From the NCBI GenBank assembly GCA_007116295.1, contig SKIS01000051.1:1-7483 (forward strand): a stretch of DNA of 7,483 nt. Direction: 5' to 3'. This document shows, one piece after another, positions 1 through 6,110 of this stretch. The notes beneath the pieces were generated by a model that ran no database searches, was not told where the DNA came from, and saw only the letters and a program-made list of their open reading frames with translations. The DNA is from Candidatus Woesearchaeota archaeon. GTDB taxonomy: Archaea; Nanobdellota; Nanobdellia; Woesearchaeales; 21-14-0-10-32-9. Position numbers and translations under genes: made by a program. Within the stretch, counting starts at the first letter, position 1. Each line of letters starts with the position of its first letter.

Positions 1-315
1 CAAGATAACATCTTTTTTTTTCAAATCCAAACTTTTTGCTACTAAATTTATTCCCTCAGTGGTATTTCTCACGAAAATTACTTTCCCTCCAAAAAATTTC
101 TCTATACTTTTTCTAGCTAAACTCACTTCTTGAGTTACTCTTCTACCAAGACTGTGACTACTTCTACCTCCACAAGAAGAATATTCTAAGTAGTATTCGT
201 TCATTTTCTCAACAACTTGCCTTGGCTTTAAACTAACACATGCGCTATCTAAATAAGTGTATTTAGAAGTTATAGGAAAATCGACTCTGTATTTTTCAGG
301 GTCAAGTTTGAGCAT
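1..315 (-). CDS. Cysteine desulfurase (SufS/NifS-like), N-terminal part, cut by window edge
   Basis: The first 105 residues of a class V, PLP-dependent aminotransferase-fold protein; the rest lies beyond the left edge. Members of this family take sulfur from cysteine for Fe-S clusters or thiolated tRNA, in the cytoplasm. Visible landmarks are 'DFPI' (12-15), 'YLDSACVSLKP' (21-31, where bacterial SufS has YLDNAATSxKP), 'CGGRSSHSLGRRVT' (48-61), and 'FVRNTTEGINLVAKSL' (81-96), which matches the FTRNTTEAINLVA stretch of SufS. The 'SAC...SLKP' and 'CGGRS' variants resemble archaeal members. The catalytic PLP lysine and active-site cysteine lie outside the window, so activity cannot be judged. The ATG at 315-313 sits inside the end of the upstream oxidoreductase gene (14-base overlap) with a Shine-Dalgarno-like stretch 5 bases before it, suggesting translational coupling. 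Family call is firm; substrate pathway is not. Confidence 0.88.
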   Translation of the reverse strand, partial: MLKLDPEKYRVDFPITSKYTYLDSACVSLKPRQVVEKMNEYYLEYSSCGGRSSHSLGRRVTQEVSLARKSIEKFFGGKVIFVRNTTEGINLVAKSLDLKKKDVIL

Positions 316-1258
316 CTATTATCATCCTCTCTAATCTTTCAAGGTCTTGATTTCTTGAACCGCTGATAACTTCTCCTTCTATAAAGAAGGTAGGTGTGCC
401 TCTAACATGAGCATTTATACCTTCGTTAAAAACATCCAAGACTCTTATTTCAGTATCTTCATTTTCTAGACATTCAAAATAGGCTTGCTCATCTAGATCT
501 AAATGATTTTCTAAATCTCCTGTTTGACTAAATAAAAGGCTCCTGGCTTCAAAATAAAGATCTTGCTTGTTTGCACAATAAGCTTTTTTAGCATACTCTA
601 AAGCATTTCTATGGTGTAAAACAGGAAAATCTTTGAAAACAAATCTTACTTCGTTTCTTTCTATTATGTCCCAAATCTCGTTTTCTGCTCTTATAGTATA
701 TGGGCAAGTGTAGCATCCGAACATGATGACTTCAACTCCGTCTCCTATAAAAGGACTGTTTCCTGCTGAAGGCCAAACAACGTTATCGGGATAAGTGCCT
801 CGCACATTACTGCTTTGAGTATAGCTCTCAATAGGATTCAAAAAGCAAACACCATCATCACCGGGTTTTATGCAACTACCATAATTAACGTAATTGTATA
901 CTCCTACTCCGACTTCGAAAAGAGACCATACTAAAAGTAAAACCATTATCCAACTGAAAACTTCGAAGTACTTGAACAAAAACTTAGCTGTTTTAGGATG
1001 TTTTTTACCCACATTAGATGTTATTTGATTCTTTAAACGTCTATCAAGGCCACTTTCACATTTTCTTAGCGTAAACCGCCTAAAAACACAATCTAAGGCT
1101 TCTTTAGCTATAACTCTATATCTGAAACTAAAAATACCTAAAAAACCAAAGACCACTAAGGCTATGAGACAGATCATTTTATCTTTTTTTGTAAAAATCA
1201 ATGAGTATAAATACTTTACCCAATTAAAAGGTTTTATAACTAAAGAAGGTTTTTTCAT
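302..1258 (-). CDS. Membrane-anchored DsbA-like thioredoxin-fold oxidoreductase
   Basis: A 318-residue protein with two predicted membrane helices (about 28-45 and 100-124) and a C-terminal DsbA-like domain (about 172-318). The redox motif is C182-Y-T-C185 followed by P186, and the cis-proline loop is 'RGTPTFFIEG' (287-296). The loop between the helices is rich in Lys/Arg, so by the positive-inside rule it should be cytoplasmic, placing the redox domain outside the cell. Extra cysteines flank the second helix (C129, C138). The family makes or isomerises disulfides in exported proteins; the partner is unknown. I chose the ATG at 1258 over the longer frame starting at 1330 because the extra 24 residues would run into the divergent helicase gene, and the start at 1258 gives a compact basic N-terminus. 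The gene overlaps the cysteine desulfurase by 14 bases. No DsbB-like partner is visible. Confidence 0.85.
   Translation of the reverse strand: MKKPSLVIKPFNWVKYLYSLIFTKKDKMICLIALVVFGFLGIFSFRYRVIAKEALDCVFRRFTLRKCESGLDRRLKNQITSNVGKKHPKTAKFLFKYFEVFSWIMVLLLVWSLFEVGVGVYNYVNYGSCIKPGDDGVCFLNPIESYTQSSNVRGTYPDNVVWPSAGNSPFIGDGVEVIMFGCYTCPYTIRAENEIWDIIERNEVRFVFKDFPVLHHRNALEYAKKAYCANKQDLYFEARSLLFSQTGDLENHLDLDEQAYFECLENEDTEIRVLDVFNEGINAHVRGTPTFFIEGEVISGSRNQDLERLERMIIDAQT
321..330 (-). promoter_or_regulatory. Shine-Dalgarno-like site for the cysteine desulfurase
   Basis: On the minus strand AGAGGATGAT ends 5 bases before the ATG at 315. It resembles the archaeal AGGAGGTGAT consensus with interruptions. It lies inside the last codons of the upstream gene, which supports both the 315 start and re-initiation from a shared mRNA. 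Confidence 0.5.
1233..1240 (+). promoter_or_regulatory. TATA box for the helicase
   Basis: TTTATAAC ends 21 bases before the ATG at 1262, the spacing expected for a leaderless archaeal transcript. It lies within the N-terminal codons of the divergent oxidoreductase gene, since only 3 bases separate the two starts. Confidence 0.55.
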
Positions 1259-1261
1259 AAT

Positions 1262-3202
1262 ATGAAATTCAGAGGATTCACGCTTGATAAGTTTCAAGAA
1301 GAAGCGGCAAAAGCCATAGATGAAGGCCAATCAGTAGTTGTAAGTGCGGCAACGGGAACAGGAAAAACTCTTATAGCAGATTACGTCATTGACAAATACT
1401 TAAAAAAAGGGAAAAAAATTGTTTACACTGCGCCTATAAAGGCTTTATCTAATCAAAAATATAGTGATTTTAAAGAACTATATGGAGAAGAAAAAGTAGG
1501 TATTCTAACAGGGGATGTATCAATAAACCATGATGCTCCTCTGAGGATAATGACTACAGAAATATATAGAAATATGCTTTTATCAAATGATCCTGACATA
1601 GAGCATGTTAGCTACGTGATATTTGATGAAATACATTATTTGGGAGATGTAGAAAGAGGAACTGTTTGGGAGGAAAGCATTATTTTTAGTAAAGACCACA
1701 CTCGCTTCTTATGTTTATCTGCAACAATTCCTAATGCTAGGCAATTTACAAATTGGATAAAACACATAAAAGGTCATGAGATAAAGCTCGTTACAGAAAC
1801 AAAAAGAGCGGTTCCACTAAAAACAATGTTTTATGATAGTGAAAAAGGTTTTGCTTCTTTAAAAGAAATAAAAAATTTCAAGGAACTAGATAAACATCCA
1901 AGTTATCACAAAGTAAGAGGGAATAGAAAAAAATATTTTCAAGAACTCAGGCGTAGAAGAAACAAAGGCCATATAGAGTTAATAAATGATTTAGGAAATA
2001 AGCTACCTGCAATATATTTTTGCTTTAGTAGAGCGCTAACACAAAAAAAAGCTCAGTTACTGGCTAATAAAAAGGATCTCTTATCAAATGAGCAATCTGT
2101 TGAAGTAAAAAAAATTATTAGAGAAAAACTTCAAGATGAAGAGTCAACAAAAAAAATGGACACTACCTTTTTGTTAAGAGAGTGCCTCTCGAAAGGAATA
2201 GGGTTTCATCATGCAGGGCTTTTACATCCTCTAAAGCAACTAGTTGAAAAACTATTTGAAAAGGGCTTAGTAAAAGTTCTTTTTGCAACAGAAACCTTCG
2301 CAGTGGGTATAAATATGCCTGCAAAAACAGTTATATTCGACTCTTTAGAAAAATATGATGGTATAAGCTTTAGATATTTAGAAAGCAAAGAGTTTTTTCA
2401 GCTAGCCGGTAGAGCTGGTAGAAGAGGCATAGACGAAGTAGGTTATGTTATTTGTTACATTGAAAGAAAAAACTCTGATCTTAACACTATTCAAAGAGTC
2501 ACTCAAGGAGATGACAAACCCTTGTCTAGCCAGTTTAAACTTTCTTACAACACAGTATTAAATCTAATACATAACCACAATCCTCAAGAAATAGAAGTCA
2601 TATTAGAAAAAAGTCTTTACTCATATCAGCAGACAGGAAGACAAAGTAGTGAAAGAATAAAAAGAAGTTTTGAAAAAAGAAAAAAAACTTTACTAAAATA
2701 CGGATTTTTAGCTCAAGGCACTTTTGGATTAGAACTCACAGAAAAAGGATTATTTGGTATGCGTATTTATCAAGAAGAATTACTTGTTAGCGAAATATTT
2801 TGTAGTAAGCAAACTAAGTTAATGACTAATTTAGAAATATTATTAATTGTAGGAAGAATTTGTTTTGAGGAAAGAAAAAATACTCAAATAGAGCAAAAAT
2901 CTCGGCAACTATCTGATAAACTTTTCAAGAAATTCAAAGATAATAGGATGGTTAAAAGCTATTTTTTAGACAATCCTGTATTTGTTGTTGAACATTTCTT
3001 AAAAAGGTGGTATGAAGGCTGTGAATTTGAAGAATTAGTAGAGCTCACAAATATGCTTGAAGGGGATATATTTAGGTGGATAAGACAAATAATAGATTTA
3101 CTTCAACAAATACAGCATGCGACACTTGATGACTCTTTAATAAGTAAAGTAAAAGAAATACAAGAAAAAATAGATCGTGACGTAATAAGTGTCACGTTTT
3201 AA
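1262..3202 (+). CDS. Ski2/Mtr4-like DExH RNA helicase
   Basis: A 646-residue superfamily 2 helicase. Motifs in order: FQ (11-12), Walker A 'AATGTGKT' (29-36), Ia 'APIKALSNQKY' (57-67), 'TTEIYRNML' (98-106), II 'DEIH' (122-125), III 'SAT' (153-155), 'HHAGLLHPLK' (316-325), V 'ATETFAVGINMP' (342-353) and VI 'QLAGRAGRRG' (380-389). The 'HHAGLL', 'ATETFAVGINMPAKT' and 'LSSQFKLSYNTVLNLI' (421-436) signatures are those of the Ski2/Mtr4/Dob1 RNA helicases rather than the DNA-repair helicase Hel308. Eukaryotic relatives feed RNA to the exosome; an RNA-decay role here is an inference. The protein is much shorter than Mtr4 (about 1,000 residues) and I see no arch insertion. A strongly basic stretch (217-236) links the two RecA domains. 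The start is fixed by the FQ motif lying at residue 11. Its promoter must lie inside the divergent gene. Confidence 0.9.
   Translation: MKFRGFTLDKFQEEAAKAIDEGQSVVVSAATGTGKTLIADYVIDKYLKKGKKIVYTAPIKALSNQKYSDFKELYGEEKVGILTGDVSINHDAPLRIMTTEIYRNMLLSNDPDIEHVSYVIFDEIHYLGDVERGTVWEESIIFSKDHTRFLCLSATIPNARQFTNWIKHIKGHEIKLVTETKRAVPLKTMFYDSEKGFASLKEIKNFKELDKHPSYHKVRGNRKKYFQELRRRRNKGHIELINDLGNKLPAIYFCFSRALTQKKAQLLANKKDLLSNEQSVEVKKIIREKLQDEESTKKMDTTFLLRECLSKGIGFHHAGLLHPLKQLVEKLFEKGLVKVLFATETFAVGINMPAKTVIFDSLEKYDGISFRYLESKEFFQLAGRAGRRGIDEVGYVICYIERKNSDLNTIQRVTQGDDKPLSSQFKLSYNTVLNLIHNHNPQEIEVILEKSLYSYQQTGRQSSERIKRSFEKRKKTLLKYGFLAQGTFGLELTEKGLFGMRIYQEELLVSEIFCSKQTKLMTNLEILLIVGRICFEERKNTQIEQKSRQLSDKLFKKFKDNRMVKSYFLDNPVFVVEHFLKRWYEGCEFEELVELTNMLEGDIFRWIRQIIDLLQQIQHATLDDSLISKVKEIQEKIDRDVISVTF
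3176..3200. terminator. Hairpin at a convergent gene junction, possible bidirectional terminator
   Basis: CGTGAC (3176-3181) and GTCACG (3191-3196) form a perfect 6-base stem with a 9-base loop, followed by TTTT (3197-3200). It overlaps the last codons of the helicase and lies just downstream of the PRC-barrel gene on the other strand, where a T-run also follows (about 3164-3170). The layout resembles an intrinsic terminator. Archaea mostly use T-tracts without hairpins, so function is uncertain. Confidence 0.4.
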
Positions 3203-3462
3203 ATAATATCTTCTTCAGCAACAACTAAGTAATCTCCCATTGCAATTACTGCTGAAAATGGGATTAGAGAAGAGCCTGTTTTTGATTTTTCTAACTCTAA
3301 TTTTTTAGAGTAAGCTGTAGGATTACTTAAAATTATGTGAATAAGTTCACCAGAATTAGTTTCGAACACTAAATCTCCTACTTCGCCGAATTTCTTTCCT
3401 GTTTTGGATACAACTGTTTTACCCATTAATTGTTTTGAATATTTTTTTTCTTCATCTGTCAT
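3199..3462 (-). CDS. PRC-barrel domain protein
   Basis: An 87-residue single-domain protein. The pattern 'LMGKTVVSKTGKKFGEVGDLVFETNSGELIHIIL' (12-45, key residues G14, G22, G26, D29, G38) followed by 'SLIPFSAVIAMGDYLVV' (65-81) is that of archaeal PRC-barrel proteins. This small beta-barrel fold also occurs in the RimM ribosome-maturation factor and in photosynthetic reaction centre H subunits. In archaea stand-alone copies are common and related CdpB proteins join the cell-division machinery, but nothing here shows which role applies. Cytoplasmic; no signal or membrane segment. The ATG at 3462 has a Shine-Dalgarno-like GAGGGTG 8 bases upstream. The stop overlaps the helicase stop by 4 bases within TTTAAA. 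Confidence 0.85.
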   Translation of the reverse strand: MTDEEKKYSKQLMGKTVVSKTGKKFGEVGDLVFETNSGELIHIILSNPTAYSKKLELEKSKTGSSLIPFSAVIAMGDYLVVAEEDII

Positions 3463-3470
3463 AATAATAA

Positions 3471-3477
3471 CACCCTC
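3471..3477 (-). promoter_or_regulatory. Shine-Dalgarno-like site for the PRC-barrel gene
   Basis: GAGGGTG on the minus strand, 8 bases before the ATG at 3462, close to the archaeal GGAGGTG consensus. It implies that this transcript has a short leader. Confidence 0.45.
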
Positions 3478-3503
3478 GATTATATGTATTTAGTCAGGAG
3501 TAG

Positions 3504-3511
3504 TATTTAAA
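3504..3511 (-). promoter_or_regulatory. TATA box for the PRC-barrel gene
   Basis: TTTAAATA on the minus strand ends 41 bases before the ATG. With a start site about 25 bases downstream of it, the mRNA would have a leader of roughly 16-18 bases that includes the GAGGGTG site. A second AT-rich candidate (ACATATAAT, 3479-3487) is too close to the ATG. Confidence 0.45.
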
Positions 3512-3519
3512 GATTTTGT

Positions 3520-4533
3520 TTAATTAGAGTATGCTTCTTTAATTAGTTCTTTGTGCTTATCTAACAAATCTCTCATAGGTTTTGCATATTTTTCTAAGTA
3601 TTTGATAACTCCTGCCTTTAAATCAATTGAGCTAAGCTTTTTTTCTTCAAAAGCCTTTTCTAACTCTTCATAAGTTTCGAATTTAATAGTTCCTCCATAT
3701 TCTTCCGGTCTATCTATGATGAATTCTTCTAAGTCTCTAAATAATAAGTATTTGCATAATGGTAAGAGGCCTGTTTCTAAGTTGCCATCTTCACAATACG
3801 CTTTATTAATTTTCTTTTTGAGTTGTTTTTCGGTATCATCAAAGTCTATTTTGCTACTTGGTTCGCTGCTACTCATTTTACCGCTCTTACCAAGACCTGG
3901 TATGAGTGGGCTCATCAAGTGTATTCTCTTCTTATAACCTATTTTCGGCAAATTTTCTCTTGCAAACATAAATATTTTTCTTTGATCTACTCCTCCAAAC
4001 TGTGCATCTACTTCTAGATGCTCTTCATCAAGTGATTGTAGTATAGGGTATAGAAGTCCGGACATTAGCGGGCTTGCAACTTGCTTAACTACTTCTGCTC
4101 CTGCTTTTTGAGTGTCTTTTGTCGTGACCAAAGCTGAAAGTTTATAAACGTCTAAATTGTATCTTTCTGTTAGCTGAAACTCTGTTCCTCTAACAAATTC
4201 TAGTTTATCTAAAGGCGCGCCTACGACTTCTAACATGCCTTTAATAACAACTTCATAAAATTTTGTTCTTTTTTCTAAAAGCTCCCAATTACTTTTCATG
4301 TTATCTAAATAAGCATGTAAATCGGCTAGTAAAAATTTAACTTCGCAGCCTGCTTTCAAGAAATCAGCTAATTTCATCATAGGGATAAAGTGCCCGAAGT
4401 GAGGCTTTCCTGTTGGAGCTGCTCCTAGATAAACTTTCAGATTTCTCTTTGTCAAAATCTCTTTTAGTTCATCTTCTCCAACTACTTCTTGCAAATCTTT
4501 TGTTATAAGATCATACTTTTCTTTAGGTGTCAT
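3520..4533 (-). CDS. tyrS: Tyrosyl-tRNA synthetase, archaeal/eukaryotic type
   Basis: A 337-residue class I aminoacyl-tRNA synthetase that charges tRNA-Tyr in the cytoplasm. Visible are the HIGH-type motif 'HFGH' (45-48) within 'APTGKPHFGH', the KMSSS loop (219-223), Y35 in 'VYLGAAPTG', and the tyrosine-pocket pattern Y162-P-I-L-Q166-S-L-D169 that matches Tyr151/Gln155/Asp158 of the Methanocaldococcus enzyme. 'VDAQFGGVDQRKIF' (175-188) is the conserved block shared with eukaryotic cytosolic TyrRS. The ATG at 4533 is chosen over the longer frame from 4614 because a near-perfect TATA box lies 23 bases upstream of it and the extra 27 residues read like untranslated AT-rich sequence. Length is normal for archaeal TyrRS, and no C-terminal EMAPII-like domain is present. 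It appears to be transcribed alone. Confidence 0.96.
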   Translation of the reverse strand: MTPKEKYDLITKDLQEVVGEDELKEILTKRNLKVYLGAAPTGKPHFGHFIPMMKLADFLKAGCEVKFLLADLHAYLDNMKSNWELLEKRTKFYEVVIKGMLEVVGAPLDKLEFVRGTEFQLTERYNLDVYKLSALVTTKDTQKAGAEVVKQVASPLMSGLLYPILQSLDEEHLEVDAQFGGVDQRKIFMFARENLPKIGYKKRIHLMSPLIPGLGKSGKMSSSEPSSKIDFDDTEKQLKKKINKAYCEDGNLETGLLPLCKYLLFRDLEEFIIDRPEEYGGTIKFETYEELEKAFEEKKLSSIDLKAGVIKYLEKYAKPMRDLLDKHKELIKEAYSN

Positions 4534-4556
4534 AAACAAACAAAAAGAAAAAGAAG

Positions 4557-4564
4557 TATATAAA
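4557..4564 (-). promoter_or_regulatory. TATA box for tyrS
   Basis: TTTATATA on the minus strand, a perfect archaeal box A, ends 23 bases before the ATG at 4533. The spacer is almost all pyrimidine. The spacing indicates a leaderless mRNA and fixes the start codon. Confidence 0.75.
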
Positions 4565-4619
4565 ATTTGTTTATATTCTTTATTTTTTACCCAAAATAAA
4601 TTTTCACGAAACAATAAAC

Positions 4620-5174
4620 TTATTTTCCATAAGAACGCACATACATAGATTTTTGTATTTTTTTATATAATTTATTTACATGCTGTTCAGTGTACTTCTT
4701 TGAACACAATATAGAACCTGTACCATTATTCTCCCCAAATACTAAAATATTAGAAGTCAGCGAAGTATTCCCTTTCAAGCCTAATCGACTAGACACATTA
4801 TATTTAGAATGTGAAGAATTAATATTTAGATTTATTATTCCTTCAGATCCTAATGCTTTTTTCATAATTTCTACTTCTTGTGAAGAACCCATTAAAGCTA
4901 CTAAACCGCTGTTTTTTTCAGCATTATATACAGGTATAATTCCTGAATTGAAATTATAAGGTGTAAACCTTACTGAACCTTCTTTAGATTTAATTACTTC
5001 ACCCTCACCATATGCAGATAAATTATCTAAAACATCTTTTATATTAGGCTTTTCTATTTTACTACCTAAAAAACCTGGTTGAGCGATAGGATTGTCTTGT
5101 ATAAGTATTCCTTCAGGATAATAGTGAATTGCACTATTTGAAGTTAATCCAGAAAAATACGTCTCTAAAGCAGG
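4620..5174 (-). pseudogene. 5'-truncated gene remnant, function not recognised
   Basis: The minus strand is open from 5174 down to the TAA at 4620-4622 (184 codons), but its first 94 codons contain no ATG, GTG or TTG. The first methionine is at 4892, which would leave only 90 residues. The upstream part reads like ordinary protein, for instance 'HYYPEGILIQDNPIAQPGFL' and 'VRFTPYNFNSGIIPVYNAEK', which suggests a real gene that has lost its 5' end. An in-frame TAA (5175-5177) closes the frame where the opposite-strand regulator fragment begins. The protein is rich in Asn, Ser and Gly with no membrane helix; I do not recognise a family. The 5' boundary is uncertain because 5128-5174 is also open on the plus strand. 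A short real gene starting at 4892 cannot be excluded. Confidence 0.5.
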
Positions 5175-5310
5175 TTACATGGTTTATGAAAATACTGTGG
5201 CAATAGGATTAATACAAGAAAAAGGAATTACAACAATAAAAATAGTAAATGAAGAGTTTGCTAAAGCTTTCAAAAACTATTTTGAACTAGTTTGGAAAGT
5301 TGCAAAATAA
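5128..5310 (+). pseudogene. C-terminal remnant of a TrmB-like transcriptional regulator
   Basis: An open plus-strand frame between a TGA (5125-5127) and the TAA at 5308-5310, encoding about 60 residues. The only ATG, at 5179, would give 43 residues. The end of the product, 'IVNEEFAKAFKNYFELVWKV', is the typical C-terminus of archaeal TrmB-type and related regulators ('eiAksfrnyFelLWkiAk'). The preceding 'PEKYVSKAGYMVYENTVAIG' also fits that domain ('iygdkvAi...'). The DNA-binding N-terminal half is absent, so this is a fragment. It ends 16 bases before the TATA box of the next gene. No promoter is visible before it. Confidence 0.6.
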
Positions 5311-5325
5311 TTTATTTAAGTAATA

Positions 5326-5333
5326 TTTATATA
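5326..5333 (+). promoter_or_regulatory. TATA box for the HTH_10 regulator
   Basis: TTTATATA, a perfect box A, ends 22 bases before the ATG at 5356, giving a leaderless transcript. It is preceded by an A/T-rich stretch that could hold a BRE. Confidence 0.75.
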
Positions 5334-5343
5334 TCGGATTATT
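5332..5343 (+). promoter_or_regulatory. Putative operator element in the regulator promoter
   Basis: TATCGGATTATT matches at 11 of 12 bases one strand of the near-palindrome at 6041-6058 (TATCGGAATATT on the minus strand). It lies directly after the TATA box and before the predicted start site, where a bound protein would block transcription. Autoregulation by the HTH_10 protein is inferred from position only. Confidence 0.35.
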
Positions 5344-5355
5344 CCTAGTATTCAT

Positions 5356-6024
5356 ATGTGGGTTTTGAAAGTTAAAGTTAGAGAGATATGGAATCCTTAT
5401 CGTTTAAGAACATCTAAATTTGATGTAAGATTGTTTCTTTATTCATATAATTATTATAAAGAAGGAGAAAAAATTGTTTTTGTTGGATCAGGCATTGTTC
5501 AAGGAGAAGATAAGAATAAAAAATTTTTTTTTGAAGATTTAAGAAATGAGGAAAAACTCGAATACTTAGAGGTTAATGGAGATTTTTTTAGTTGTGCTTA
5601 TTTTGAGAAATTTAGTTCTGAAAGATTAGAAAAAGCTAAGGTTGCTTATAATCCCAGAATAATTTTGATAAAGCCTGCGATTATTGATGAAGAAGGATTT
5701 GAAGAATGGGAGATTTCTTCTCATAAAAGAGAAGATCTTGAAGAGTTTTTAGAACAAGCTCAAACTGTTGAATATGAACTGAGTTATTTCAAAGAATCTA
5801 AGTTGAATAACTTAATGGTGTATAGTATGCTTCCTTCTCTTACTGAAAAACAAAAAGAAGTTTTACTTTTAGCTGTAGAAAAAGGGTATTATGGTTATCC
5901 TAGAAAAACTACATTGAAGGTTTTGTCTGATGAGCTAGGTATTTCTTTATCTACTGCACAATTTCATCTGGCTAAAGCCGAAGCTAAGCTGTTGCCATAT
6001 GTTTCTAAGCGACTTTCAAATTAG
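5356..6024 (+). CDS. HTH_10 (bacterio-opsin activator type) transcriptional regulator
   Basis: A 222-residue protein with a C-terminal DNA-binding domain at about 162-213: 'LTEKQKEVLLLAVEKGYY' then 'YPRKTTLKVLSDELGIS' then 'STAQFHLAKAEAKLL'. This follows the HTH_10 pattern (LTxxQxevLxxAxxxGYyxxPRxxtxxxLAxxlGisxsTxxxHLrxAExkl) known from haloarchaeal Bat. The first ~150 residues form an alpha/beta sensor-like region I cannot assign; it lacks obvious PAS or GAF signatures, and its single Cys (C80) is not part of a metal motif. No membrane segment is present. Codon use favours T-ending codons (GTT for most Val, GCT for most Ala), unlike the next gene. The ATG at 5356 is set by the TATA spacing. 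Possible binding sites flank the gene at 5332-5343 and 6041-6058. Confidence 0.85.
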   Translation: MWVLKVKVREIWNPYRLRTSKFDVRLFLYSYNYYKEGEKIVFVGSGIVQGEDKNKKFFFEDLRNEEKLEYLEVNGDFFSCAYFEKFSSERLEKAKVAYNPRIILIKPAIIDEEGFEEWEISSHKREDLEEFLEQAQTVEYELSYFKESKLNNLMVYSMLPSLTEKQKEVLLLAVEKGYYGYPRKTTLKVLSDELGISLSTAQFHLAKAEAKLLPYVSKRLSN

Positions 6025-6040
6025 GCAACTTCTTAAATCT

Positions 6041-6058
6041 TATCGTAATATTCCGATA
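6041..6058. promoter_or_regulatory. 18-base near-palindrome, putative regulator binding site
   Basis: TATCGTAATATTCCGATA is symmetric at 16 of 18 positions around a central AATATT. It lies 16 bases after the regulator's stop codon and just upstream of the TATA-like element of the next gene, the place where archaeal activators usually bind. One side recurs in the regulator's own promoter. Confidence 0.45.
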
Positions 6059-6065
6059 CAAATTA

Positions 6066-6073
6066 ATTATATT
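6066..6073 (+). promoter_or_regulatory. TATA-like box for the prenyl-synthase-like gene
   Basis: ATTATATT, 43 bases before the ATG at 6117. A start site about 25 bases downstream gives a leader of roughly 20 bases carrying the AGGTGA site. Confidence 0.45.
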
Positions 6074-6098
6074 TCTATGCGTTACTACTACATAGAAA
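6072..6098. repeat. Perfect 8-base inverted repeat between TATA box and leader
   Basis: TTTCTATG (6072-6079) and CATAGAAA (6091-6098) are exact reverse complements separated by 11 bases. The repeat spans the end of the TATA element to the predicted transcription start. As DNA it could be a repressor operator with half-sites about two helical turns apart (19 bases centre to centre). As RNA it is less likely, because the start site probably falls within or after it. Confidence 0.5.
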
Positions 6099-6104
6099 GA
6101 AATT

Positions 6105-6110
6105 AGGTGA
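6105..6110 (+). promoter_or_regulatory. Shine-Dalgarno of the prenyl-synthase-like gene
   Basis: AGGTGA, complementary to the archaeal 16S rRNA 3' end, 6 bases before the ATG at 6117. It fixes the start and shows leadered translation, unlike the neighbouring regulator. Confidence 0.65.

Noticed and set aside
1259..1330. 24-residue N-terminal extension of the oxidoreductase starting at 1330
   Set aside because: It would be translated entirely opposite the helicase N-terminus (FQ motif region), and the start at 1258 already gives a complete two-helix protein.
3716..4017. Two open plus-strand frames within tyrS
   Set aside because: They are antisense to the KMSSS and tyrosine-pocket coding region and have no promoter or SD site.
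4690..4959. Open plus-strand frame of 89 codons opposite the truncated minus-strand gene
   Set aside because: The minus-strand reading continues as protein-like sequence for 184 codons, while the plus frame stops at 4957-4959 and meets further stops soon after. It looks like an antisense shadow.
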